From Nannocystis exedens (GTDB taxonomy: Bacteria; Myxococcota_A; Polyangia; Polyangiales; Polyangiaceae): a DNA stretch of 51,945 nt. Below the pieces are notes generated by a model. That model was given only the letters and a program-made list of their open reading frames with translations, had not been told where the DNA came from and made no database searches. The position numbers and the translations under genes were made by a program. How positions within the stretch are numbered: position 1 is the stretch's first letter; each line of letters starts with the position of its first letter. Positions 8,787-17,069 of this stretch are shown here, piece by piece. Location: positions 1 through 51,945 of the forward strand of contig CAMAVR010000020.1 of assembly GCA_945861885.1 (NCBI GenBank). The letters run 5' to 3'.

Positions 8787-10580
8787 CTACTCTTCTTGGC
8801 CGTCATCCTGCGAGGGCTCAACCGCTTTTTTTCCGGGCTCTTCGAGCACCGACTCGTCAACTTTGATTTCGTCTTTTGCGGTCTCGCGAAGTCGAATCAC
8901 TTCGAGCGCCAATGTCTCGGCGCGCTTTGCCGCCAGCAGCGTCTCCAAATACGGGTCGCGCTCTTTCGCGAACTCTTCACGCGTTGCTTTTTTCGCGTCG
9001 ATGAGGCGCACGACGACAAAGCCGTCAACAGCGGCGAGCGGCGCTGGCATAAGCGCGCCAGCCGCGGCCGAAAATGCGAACGTTTGAAGCATTTTTTGCG
9101 ACTCGCCGGTCAAATCGTCGATCGGTGCGTTCCCTTGCGAAAACGGCGCCGATGACTGCTCTTTCGGCGCATCGATATCGTTTCGCGCCGACACGATCAT
9201 CGGTGCGGTCGATAGTTCGAGATCGGTCAGCGGCGATGCATCGCCCTCCGCCCCAGCGATCACTTTCAAAGGCGAAACGACTACTTTTTTGGCGTCGAGT
9301 GCTCCCAGCGCGTCGCCCACTGCGTCGGCCGCCGACTTGCCACCTTTGACCAGCGACCCGATTCTTTCGGCAAATGCTTTCGCCGCGTCGCCCGATTTTG
9401 CCATGACATAAGCTGCGCTCGGCATCGCCCGCTTCAATGATGCTTCGACCTCGCCCGATTTTGACGGGTCGTCTTTCATGACCAAGTGGTAGCCCAAGCT
9501 CGACTTCACGATGCCTGGCACCATTTCACCAGCCCTCAACTCAATCACTGCCTGTTTGACCGGTGCGGGGAAACCGTCGACCTTGTCGCCAAGATCTCCC
9601 CCTTTTGACACACTTCGAACATCTTCCGACAAATCGCGCGCGACCGATGCGAAGAGCTCCCCCGCGCGAATTCGCTGCGCGGCCCAATTAAGCTGCGCAA
9701 GCGCTCTTCGCGCCATGTCGTTTGAATTCGGCGACGAGGCGTTGCTCTTCACGAAAATTTGCCGATAGTGCCCCAGCTTCGGCAAATCATCCTCTTTGCG
9801 AGCTTTGAACAGCGCATCGATTTTTGCCTGGTTTTCGGCCACTTTTTGCCACTCGGCGAGTTCTGGCGCGAGCGCTGTGACGAGATACCGCGCTGCAAAC
9901 TCTTTGCTCACCGTGACGTATTCGATCGTCGCTTGGCTCTTCTCGAGCAGATAGGTGTCGAGCCCTTCGCTCTCGCCGACGCGCACCGGGAGCCGGATCG
10001 ACTCGCGCATCTTGGCCGCCAAAAGCTCACGAAACTGCTCATCTCGGAAATCGGTTGGCGAAAGCCCGACGATCGCCCGCACGCTGCGCTCGTAGATTTT
10101 TATTTCGAACTGTTTCGTCTTTGGATCGCGAAACCCGGCATAAAGCCTCCCGTCGCCGATGCGCATTTGATAGGCGAGCGATGGGTTCTCGCTGGGGATG
10201 CTGACCAAAATGTAACCGCTGTAAATTGAGTCGTTGAGCTCGTCTTCCGTGACTTTTAGACCGATACGTTCCGCCTCGCTCACGAGCAGCTCACGCTCGA
10301 TGAGCCCGTCGATCGCGATCTTGGGGAGCCCCATCGATTTCGCGCGGGCCATCATCAAATTCCCCTCGGAGTCGCGCGGAATCAGCAGCCGATAGGCGGC
10401 GTGGTACGTCCTCGGGTCGATGCAAAACCCTTTGACGGTCGCTGCGCAGGTTACTTTCAGCGGAGCGGTGCGCTGCCCTGCATCCGGGCGAAACTGAATG
10501 ACGAATACAGTAATCGTCGCAACAATGATGGTGCCATAGATGGCTGAGGAGAGGCCGCGTTTGCGAAACAGATCGAGCAT
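8787..10580 (-). CDS. PpiD/SurA-like membrane-anchored chaperone with parvulin domain
   Basis: 597 residues with one N-terminal membrane segment (about 13-30), an N-in/C-out arrangement typical of PpiD. A SurA/PpiD-type chaperone region follows at about 45-240. A PPIC parvulin domain sits at 268-370, shown by SEDVRSVSKGGDLGD and the closing SSLGYHLVMKD. The first parvulin motif reads HYRQIFVKS, so the usual first histidine (ASHILV in active members) is Gln. Isomerase activity may be weak, as in PpiD itself. The protein should assist folding of outer-membrane or periplasmic proteins. It lies between mlaC and tex on the same strand, 62 and 38 nt away, so an envelope-related operon is plausible. 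The C-terminal third is Ala/Glu/Lys-rich and unassigned. Confidence 0.8.
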   Translation of the reverse strand: MLDLFRKRGLSSAIYGTIIVATITVFVIQFRPDAGQRTAPLKVTCAATVKGFCIDPRTYHAAYRLLIPRDSEGNLMMARAKSMGLPKIAIDGLIERELLVSEAERIGLKVTEDELNDSIYSGYILVSIPSENPSLAYQMRIGDGRLYAGFRDPKTKQFEIKIYERSVRAIVGLSPTDFRDEQFRELLAAKMRESIRLPVRVGESEGLDTYLLEKSQATIEYVTVSKEFAARYLVTALAPELAEWQKVAENQAKIDALFKARKEDDLPKLGHYRQIFVKSNASSPNSNDMARRALAQLNWAAQRIRAGELFASVARDLSEDVRSVSKGGDLGDKVDGFPAPVKQAVIELRAGEMVPGIVKSSLGYHLVMKDDPSKSGEVEASLKRAMPSAAYVMAKSGDAAKAFAERIGSLVKGGKSAADAVGDALGALDAKKVVVSPLKVIAGAEGDASPLTDLELSTAPMIVSARNDIDAPKEQSSAPFSQGNAPIDDLTGESQKMLQTFAFSAAAGALMPAPLAAVDGFVVVRLIDAKKATREEFAKERDPYLETLLAAKRAETLALEVIRLRETAKDEIKVDESVLEEPGKKAVEPSQDDGQEE

Positions 10581-10642
10581 TGGAACCTGGCGAATATCAC
10601 GCGTTATTGGAACAGTCGAAGCAAAGCCTCTGAACTGGCTAG

Positions 10643-11305
10643 TTATTTTTTGAGCTGATTAGTGAGCTGCTTGTCAATTTTGTCGACCGCTGCATCGACC
10701 GACTTTGCATTCGCAAAATCTGCATTAAATTGCTGAAACCAATTTTTGGTTAAGCTCGACCCTTCTGTGTAGATGTCGACAATTTGATATTTCGGAGCCG
10801 CGCCGTTCACCAAATAATCGATCGATATCGGTGCTTCGCGCCGAGTCACACCGCCATCAAGTTCGTTTGCCGCTCTTGACGCCGTTGTTTTCACCCGCGA
10901 TTCACTGCCAACGGGGACGACCTTCCCGTATTTTATGTCGTAGCCGACCGTTTTTCGCAGATTTCGCTCGTAATTGCGCGAGATAAGCCGAATCAAAAGA
11001 TCTTTGAGTTTGGTGCGCTGCGCGGGCTTCATCGACTCCCAGCGATTCACGCATTTGCGCACCTCTGTTGAGCACGGATTGCCAAAGCTGCGCTCTACCA
11101 CCGCTTCAAAATTGACTTTCGCCCTAAGCACGGTCGATAGCTGCTCGTTGCTGGCCCCCTTGTTGATCAGCGCCATCAGCTCTTCGTGAGTCTGCTGAAC
11201 AAACTCAGTCGGCGTCGCGGCCACCGCCGGCTCCGCATGAAGCGGACGAGCCGCTCCAACTGTCACGAGCGCTACTACAAATATGCCTAAAAAAGAGGTT
11301 CGCAT
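10643..11305 (-). CDS. MlaC/Ttg2D-like periplasmic phospholipid-binding protein
   Basis: A 220-residue exported protein of the MlaC family, the soluble carrier that moves phospholipids between outer and inner membranes. A Sec signal (MRTSFLGIFVVALVTVGA to about LHAE) is followed by the family pattern: LRAKVNFEAVVERSFGN, LKDLLIRLISRNYERNL, and the central SIDYLVNGAAPKYQIVDIYTEGSSL with NWFQQF. The open frame runs to 11365. The start at 11305 is chosen because the signal peptide begins there and GAGGGC precedes it. Partners mlaA, B, D, E and F are absent here, so this is an orphan. It sits between pilC (136 nt upstream) and the PpiD-like gene (62 nt downstream). Confidence 0.85.
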   Translation of the reverse strand: MRTSFLGIFVVALVTVGAARPLHAEPAVAATPTEFVQQTHEELMALINKGASNEQLSTVLRAKVNFEAVVERSFGNPCSTEVRKCVNRWESMKPAQRTKLKDLLIRLISRNYERNLRKTVGYDIKYGKVVPVGSESRVKTTASRAANELDGGVTRREAPISIDYLVNGAAPKYQIVDIYTEGSSLTKNWFQQFNADFANAKSVDAAVDKIDKQLTNQLKK

Positions 11306-11441
11306 ACGGCCCTCGGAGTAAGTTTCGAAACCTGATCGCTGCGACGATCGCCACGAAACGCGCAATTCAGCCCACCGCTATAGCAGACAGTCGAGCCCAA
11401 GCCATTCAGGTCGAGTGCTCCAGCGGTTTGGGTTACAAGGT

Positions 11442-12656
11442 CTATCCTGCCTTGATCTTCCCCGCCAAGCCGAAGATCGGAAGATACATAGCGATTAAAA
11501 CGACACCGACGGTACCTCCGATTCCAACCATCATGACAGGCTCGATCAGCGTTGTGAGGGCGGTCACCGCCGCATCGACCTCTTCTTCGTAGAAATCGGC
11601 GATCTTGTTGAGCATCGCATCGAGAGCTCCAGTCTGTTCGCCGACGCCGACCATTTCGACAACCATCGGAGGGAATACTTTCGTCTCGAGCAGCGGACCG
11701 GCAAGATTCTTCCCTTCGCTAATTTTTGCGCGCGTGTACAAAATCGCTTCTTCGATAACAATATTGCCGGCCGTTCTCGCGACGATGTCGAGCGCGTCGA
11801 GAATCGGCACGCCGGCGCCAAGCAGCGTTCCAAACGTGCGCGTAAAACGCGCGACAGCAATTTTGCGAAGCACGTTGCCAACAACGGGGACGCGCAAGAG
11901 GAGCCCGTGGCAAAACCGCTTGAACGGAAGGCTCCGCTTGTACGCCTGAAACAGGCCGATCGCGATCAAAGCGATCGCCGGGACGATGTAGACGAGATTG
12001 CCGATGAACGCGTTTGAAACGGCAATCACCATTTTGGTGAGCTCGGGAAGCTCATCTTTCGCTCCAAAATCGGCGAACATCTTTTCAAACGCGGGAATGA
12101 CAAATCCGAGCAAGACCGACAAAACAAGCGAGAAGACGACAAGGATGCTGATTGGGTAGACAAGCGCCCCTTTGAGCTGACGCTTTAATTTCGCCGCCTT
12201 TTCAATATAGATCGCGAGCCGATCCAAAATCGTATCCAGAATGCCGCCCGCTTCGCCCGCCTGAACAAGATTCACAAAAAGCGAGTCGAACACTTTCGGG
12301 TGCCTGCGAAGCGCATCGCTGAGCGTTGCCCCTTGTTCCACCGCCGATTTGACGTCGCGCAAAACTTTCGAAAACTGCGCGTTATCCCCCTGCGCTTGAA
12401 GAATGTCGAGGCACTGGATGATCGGAAGGCCCGCGTCGACCATCGTCGCAAACAGGCGCGTAAACGTGACAAGATCTTTCTGCCCGACGCCGCTCCCGAA
12501 CGTGAACGATAGAGCGGTGAAATTGCGCCTTATTTTTATTGGAATAAGCTGCTGCGTCCGCAATCGACCATTGACGGTCGCTGCGCTATCGGCCTCCATA
12601 GTCCCCTTGCGTACGTCGCCGGTGCGCGTTCGTGCCTCCCAAGTAAATTCGGCCAT
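11442..12656 (-). CDS. pilC: Type IV pilus inner-membrane platform protein PilC
   Basis: 404 residues, the normal length for PilC/GspF platform proteins, which couple the PilB/PilT motors to pilin assembly. Two GspF (T2SF) domains are evident: about 64-190 (FTRLFATMVDAGLPIIQCLDIL, FVNLVQAGEAGGILD) and about 268-392 (FTRTFGTLLGAGVPILDALD, VEMVGVGEQTGALDAML). Membrane segments lie near 166-190, 218-238 and 373-395. The frame is open to 12902, but the start at 12656 is the family start (MAEFTWEARTRTG) with a Shine-Dalgarno upstream. No other pilus gene is in the window. It is divergent from the hydrolase gene with only 35 bp between the two start codons. Confidence 0.93.
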   Translation of the reverse strand: MAEFTWEARTRTGDVRKGTMEADSAATVNGRLRTQQLIPIKIRRNFTALSFTFGSGVGQKDLVTFTRLFATMVDAGLPIIQCLDILQAQGDNAQFSKVLRDVKSAVEQGATLSDALRRHPKVFDSLFVNLVQAGEAGGILDTILDRLAIYIEKAAKLKRQLKGALVYPISILVVFSLVLSVLLGFVIPAFEKMFADFGAKDELPELTKMVIAVSNAFIGNLVYIVPAIALIAIGLFQAYKRSLPFKRFCHGLLLRVPVVGNVLRKIAVARFTRTFGTLLGAGVPILDALDIVARTAGNIVIEEAILYTRAKISEGKNLAGPLLETKVFPPMVVEMVGVGEQTGALDAMLNKIADFYEEEVDAAVTALTTLIEPVMMVGIGGTVGVVLIAMYLPIFGLAGKIKAG

Positions 12657-12691
12657 CGTGCTCTTTCCCCGCCCAAATTGAAGAGGTAACC

Positions 12692-13774
12692 GTGAACCGC
12701 ATCCTCGAACTGCGCGCCGTCGCCAACCAAGCGCCGACGCTCGACCGGCTCGCACAATGTATCGTCGATTCTGGCGTTGCACCCAACATTGCGGTCGGCT
12801 GCGCGCGCAAAAGGGGAGGTACGTGGGTGCAAAGCTCTGGCGGCGAGATATCGACCCACTTTGATATCGCAAGCTTAACGAAGCCAATTTTTGCCGTCGC
12901 ATTCGCGTCTAGCCACCTCGATAGGTCTTCGCGACTTGACTCGCTGCTCCACGACGCCGCCGGAAGGCCGGCAGGCTCGGCGACAATGACGCAACTTTTG
13001 GCGCATCGCGCAGGGCTACTTCCGCACGCCGTTCTCGCGAAAACGCCAAGCACGCTTCGCGCCGTCGCGTCGCTCATGCGCGAAAATATTCGCGACGGGG
13101 CCGAAGCCGCATCGGCGCCACCGGTCTATTCCGACCTCGGGTACATTCTTGCGGCAGCTGCTTTTAACAGCGCACGCGGCGGAGCAGATATGTTCGATGT
13201 CGGCGATGCGATCGACGCACTCGTCGCCAAACCGCTCGACCTTCAGCGGTCGCTCGGCAGCGCGCGCCTCCTGAAATCGCGAGGAATTCAGCTAAAAACA
13301 ACCGCAGCGCCGACCGGCAATGCATCGACGCCAAGCTTGCGCATAGCCCAACCGGGCGAAGTGCACGACGACAACGCCTGGGCGCTCAGCGGCGAAGGGT
13401 GCTCGGGTCATGCTGGACTCTTCGCGACGGTTGATGCGGTCGTGGCGTTCGGCTGCGCGCTGCTTGATGCGATGCAAGGAGATAGAGCCCACTGGGGCGA
13501 CATCGCGTGGCTCGCCGAAGGCATCCCGCAATCGGTCCGCCGCATCGGATTTGACGGGAAGAGCCGCGAAACTTCGAGCGCCGGGACGCTTGCGAGCGAC
13601 GCAACATTCGGCCATCTTGGCTTTACCGGAACGAGCTTCTGGATCGACCCCGACCGCGGAGCAGTCACCGCCTTTCTGAGCAATCGAGTAGCGGTGTCTG
13701 CAAGCACGGCAATGATCCGCGAAGCGCGGCCGATCGTTCACGACGCCCTCTTCAGCCACGCGACTTCGATGTGA
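12692..13774 (+). CDS. Serine hydrolase, beta-lactamase class C / PBP-like family
   Basis: 360 residues with a degenerate serine beta-lactamase/DD-peptidase architecture. The nucleophile motif is SxxK as S61-L-T-K64 (FDIASLTKPIF), the second motif is YSD at 146-148 (normally YxN), and FTG at 311-313 stands where HTG or KTG is expected. Such proteins can be esterases, peptidases or beta-lactamase-like; the substrate cannot be told from the sequence. No clear signal peptide is visible, so it may be cytoplasmic. The start is GTG with AAGAGGT about 5 nt upstream. It is transcribed away from pilC and followed 61 nt later by glpK. Confidence 0.78.
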   Translation: MNRILELRAVANQAPTLDRLAQCIVDSGVAPNIAVGCARKRGGTWVQSSGGEISTHFDIASLTKPIFAVAFASSHLDRSSRLDSLLHDAAGRPAGSATMTQLLAHRAGLLPHAVLAKTPSTLRAVASLMRENIRDGAEAASAPPVYSDLGYILAAAAFNSARGGADMFDVGDAIDALVAKPLDLQRSLGSARLLKSRGIQLKTTAAPTGNASTPSLRIAQPGEVHDDNAWALSGEGCSGHAGLFATVDAVVAFGCALLDAMQGDRAHWGDIAWLAEGIPQSVRRIGFDGKSRETSSAGTLASDATFGHLGFTGTSFWIDPDRGAVTAFLSNRVAVSASTAMIREARPIVHDALFSHATSM

Positions 13775-13835
13775 CCGGCGAACGAGCGCGAAAAGAATCG
13801 GACGGCCTTCTGTTCCTGAATTCTATCGTTTACCA

Positions 13836-15374
13836 ATGCGCTCTCCCATGCCGAACTACATTCTCGCCATCGATCAAGGGACAACCGGGTCGACAGCGCT
13901 CATCGTCAATCAACAAGGGGCGACAATCGGTCGTCACACGGTTGAATTTCCGCAGCATTTTCCGCAGCCAGCATGGGTCGAGCACGAGCCGAGCGACATC
14001 TGGCGGAGCGTCGAAGAAGCGGTCACCGGTGCACTTCAAAGCGCCTCAATTTCCGCCAGCGCTCTCGCCGCCATCGGCATCACAAATCAGCGCGAAACAA
14101 CTCTCGTGTGGGATCGCGCATCGGGCATTCCACTGCAGCGCGCGATCGTCTGGCAAGATCGCCGCACCGCAGAAGTATGCGCCAAATTGCGCGACGAAGG
14201 TGCCACAGACGATGTTCGCACGAGAACAGGCCTCGTCATCGACCCCTATTTTTCCGCGACAAAAATAGCGTGGATCCTTGATCACGTGCCAGGCGCGCGT
14301 GAGCGTGGAGAGCGCGGCGATCTCGCCTTTGGCACTGTCGATAGTTTTCTGGTTTACAAATTGACGGGCGGGTCCGCGCACGTAACTGACATCTCAAATG
14401 CATCGCGCACGCTTCTGATGAACCTGCGCACCGGCGCGTGGGACGACACGTTGCTAAAGCGATTCTTTGTGCCACGCGCAATGATGCCGACGATTGTCGG
14501 GAGCGCAGAAGTTGTTGGCAAAACGCGCGGCGTTTCATTTTTGCCCGACGGCATTCCAATCTCAGGGATAGCGGGCGATCAGCAAGCGGCGCTGTTTGGG
14601 CAGTGCTGTTTTGACGTTGGCGACGCCAAGTGCACATACGGCACCGGCGCATTTGTCCTGATGAACATCGGTCCGCAGCCCACGCTAAGCCGCCATGGGC
14701 TCGTGACAACGGTCGCATGGAAGATCGGAAGCTCGATCACGTACGCGCTCGAAGGGAGCGCGTTTATCGCCGGCGCAGCGATACAATGGCTGCGCGATGG
14801 GCTCGGCATCATTCGGTCGGCAAGCGAGGTTGAAGCGCTCGCCGCGAGCGTTCCATCGACGGATGGCGTCGTCTTTGTGCCGGCACTGGCCGGTTTGGGG
14901 GCCCCCTACTGGGATGCTGACGCCCGCGGAGCCATTCTCGGGCTGACGCGAGGCAGCACGGCGGCCCACATCGCACGAGCCACGCTCGAGGGGGTCGCTT
15001 TTGAAGTGCGCGACCTCCTGGCCGCCATGGGAGCCGAAGCTGCGGCCGATGGCGAGCCGAAGCTCAAGCGTCTTCGCGTCGACGGCGGCGCCTCCAGAAA
15101 CGGCTTAATGATGCAATTTCAGGCCGATATTTCCGATATTTTGGTCGACCGGCCGCGCGAAATCGAATCAACCGGCCGGGGCGCCGCCATGCTCGCCGGG
15201 GTCGGAAGCCGGCTCTTCCCTGCACCGAACGAGCCCTCCGGCAAGCAGGCCTTGTCTCAGATGAGGAAGGTGGAGGCGACTTTTGCGCCAACTATGTCGA
15301 CAGCAGGACGAGCGCAAGCGCTTGCAAAGTGGCATCATGGCGTCGCACAAGTGCGTCTTCGCGCGGAATCGTGA
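13836..15374 (+). CDS. glpK: Glycerol kinase
   Basis: ATP-dependent phosphorylation of glycerol to sn-glycerol-3-phosphate in the cytoplasm. At 512 residues it has the usual length. FGGY-family motifs are visible: DQGTTGS (13-19) for phosphate binding, AIGITNQRETT, the substrate-binding RAIVWQDRRT, YFSATKIAWIL, GIAGDQQAALFGQ, and the C-terminal signature VDGGASRNGLMMQFQAD. The start may be ATG 13836 or ATG 13848 (MPNYILAIDQG); neither has a strong ribosome site. No glpF or glpD is adjacent. gpsA, which makes the same product from DHAP, is 12 kb away on the other strand. Confidence 0.97.
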   Translation: MRSPMPNYILAIDQGTTGSTALIVNQQGATIGRHTVEFPQHFPQPAWVEHEPSDIWRSVEEAVTGALQSASISASALAAIGITNQRETTLVWDRASGIPLQRAIVWQDRRTAEVCAKLRDEGATDDVRTRTGLVIDPYFSATKIAWILDHVPGARERGERGDLAFGTVDSFLVYKLTGGSAHVTDISNASRTLLMNLRTGAWDDTLLKRFFVPRAMMPTIVGSAEVVGKTRGVSFLPDGIPISGIAGDQQAALFGQCCFDVGDAKCTYGTGAFVLMNIGPQPTLSRHGLVTTVAWKIGSSITYALEGSAFIAGAAIQWLRDGLGIIRSASEVEALAASVPSTDGVVFVPALAGLGAPYWDADARGAILGLTRGSTAAHIARATLEGVAFEVRDLLAAMGAEAAADGEPKLKRLRVDGGASRNGLMMQFQADISDILVDRPREIESTGRGAAMLAGVGSRLFPAPNEPSGKQALSQMRKVEATFAPTMSTAGRAQALAKWHHGVAQVRLRAES

Positions 15375-15537
15375 AGAGCGCAAGTGCAAAAACAGGCAAC
15401 AAACTCAGTGCTTTTTGGCTAATTCGAGCGCTCACGCGCTCACACTAACAGCGATGTCTTGGCGCGAACTTGCAAGAGCGCAAGGCTGATTTTTGGAGAC
15501 TTCTTACGGTATGGCTTCGAGTCTAAGGGGAGTAGGG

Positions 15538-16371
15538 ATGAGTGAGATGAATTTGGGCGAGCCACGCACCGACGACATCGCGGTTGCCGGCATCGAGAAT
15601 GCCCGTGACGTCGCTGTCGACTGGGAGGCGCTCGAAGACGCATTCGAGAACAACGCTCCTGAAGTGCACAGCTACCTCCACCTTTCGACCGGTGAAGTGC
15701 TGCGAGTTGTCGATGGAGTTGCCGACCCACAGATGCACGTCCGCATCGCATCCGACGGCGGGTATTTGCGCATCGACCCGGTAAGCTCACGCGAGCAGTA
15801 TCGGTGGATGGAACGCTTCATCCCGATGGTTGAAGATACCGAAGCCCGCCCAAAGCTAATCCAATCGATCGACGGAAAAGGGGCATTTCGTCGGTTCAAA
15901 GATGTGCTTATGAGCTTCTCCGGCGAACGCGAGCGTTGGTTCGTTTTTCGTAGCGAGCGCCTTCGCACGTTTATGGAGGCATGGCTCGCCGCGCACGGGA
16001 TTCACGCTATCGCGCGCCCGCAGTGGGTAGAGCCGGCCCCCACATCGTCACCTGCGGTGGCAGTCGAGGTTACGCCGGAGCCGCAGTTCGACGCGACCGA
16101 CTTGGCAACGCAAAAAGCGCAGACAGGCCGTCGCGCACGAAACGCCGAAGTCACGCGTCAGCAAATTCGCGACCTTGCCGAAGCGCTCGGTCCACGCGAC
16201 CTCGACATGCTCGCGCTATTCGCCGAGTTTTTGAAAGGGCGGCGTGTGGCACGAGGGTTTGCCCATCACCACGAACATCAAATGCAAGAGCGCGCCGGGA
16301 TGGCAAATATTTCTCGTGCCGACGGCTTTGCTAGCGATCAAGAAACGTCATCCGATATGACGGACAAGTGA
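15538..16371 (+). CDS. UPF0158 family protein
   Basis: A 277-residue cytoplasmic protein. The UPF0158 pattern is clear in the N-terminal half: DWEALEDAFENN, YLHLSTGEVLRV, IDPVSSREQYRWMERFIPMV, and the signature KGAFRRFKDVLMSF with ERWFVFRSERL. The family has no established function. The C-terminal part (about 180-277) is an Ala/Gln-rich linker plus a helical stretch (TRQQIRDLAEALGPRDLDMLALFAEFLKG cut here into two helices by a proline). The frame opens at 15493; I choose ATG 15538 because AAGGGGAGTAGGG lies just before it. Its TGA overlaps the next gene's GTG start. Confidence 0.8.
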   Translation: MSEMNLGEPRTDDIAVAGIENARDVAVDWEALEDAFENNAPEVHSYLHLSTGEVLRVVDGVADPQMHVRIASDGGYLRIDPVSSREQYRWMERFIPMVEDTEARPKLIQSIDGKGAFRRFKDVLMSFSGERERWFVFRSERLRTFMEAWLAAHGIHAIARPQWVEPAPTSSPAVAVEVTPEPQFDATDLATQKAQTGRRARNAEVTRQQIRDLAEALGPRDLDMLALFAEFLKGRRVARGFAHHHEHQMQERAGMANISRADGFASDQETSSDMTDK

Positions 16372-17069
16372 AGAGCCACTTCTTAGCAGCCGCAATCGTC
16401 ATGATTTCAGTCTCCGCGCAGGCGGAGCCTGAAGCTGCTTTGATTCCGATTGACCGCACGGTTGTCAGGTTTTTTTCGCGCGACGGAGATGGGATCGATC
16501 ATCCCAACTACATCACCGAGCATATCGTCGCATTCGAAGCTCGCCTTGTCGAACTCGAGCAAGAATCGTTCGGGCGCCCATTCGATGCATCGACATTTCA
16601 CCTTCCGGTGCCGCAGCGGGCTGCAATTCGGTCATCGATCGATACGCACATCGCCGAAACGCTCGTCGTCGCGCTTCCGATGCAATCGCCCCCATCGAGC
16701 GCGGTGATTTCTCAGCGCGTAGCCTGGATGCGAAAGTCGCTCGCCGAATCGGTCGGTTCAGAAGCGGCGCTTCAGCAGGCGGCAGCAGCTGAAGGGATCG
16801 GCCCCGACGACATCGACGCCCTTGTTTATCGCGAGACGCTCGCAGCAATCTACATCGACCACCATTCGACACCGATTTTCGATATTCCGATCGATCAGCT
16901 TCGAGCAGCGTTTGCGTCGTATTCGGATCGATTTAAGAAGACCGACTTCACGGCGGTGCGCGATACATTCTCACGTTGGCTTGCACGGCAGCGGCTTCGC
17001 GCAGCCGAGATGGCATTTTTTCAACAAGCACGGTCGCGCGTGCACGTATCGATCATCACGGACCGCTAA
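16368..17069 (+). CDS. Small periplasmic protein, SurA-like helical type without PPIase domain
   Basis: 233 residues starting at GTG within GTGA, translationally coupled to the UPF0158 gene. A Sec signal with a predicted cut after AQA (about residue 19) makes it periplasmic. The body is helical. The C-terminal half resembles the helical ends of SurA/parvulin chaperones: a helix around PIDQLRAAFASYSDRFKKTDF, then FTAVRDTFSRWLARQRL, and a final RSRVHVSI strand. No parvulin domain is present. I regard the chaperone resemblance as suggestive only. It abuts the BMP-like gene with no spacer. Confidence 0.55.
   Translation: MKSHFLAAAIVMISVSAQAEPEAALIPIDRTVVRFFSRDGDGIDHPNYITEHIVAFEARLVELEQESFGRPFDASTFHLPVPQRAAIRSSIDTHIAETLVVALPMQSPPSSAVISQRVAWMRKSLAESVGSEAALQQAAAAEGIGPDDIDALVYRETLAAIYIDHHSTPIFDIPIDQLRAAFASYSDRFKKTDFTAVRDTFSRWLARQRLRAAEMAFFQQARSRVHVSIITDR

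Noticed and set aside
12657..12902. 82-residue upstream extension of PilC
   Set aside because: Composition is unlike a protein N-terminus, it overlaps the divergent hydrolase gene, and family homology begins at MAEFTWEA.
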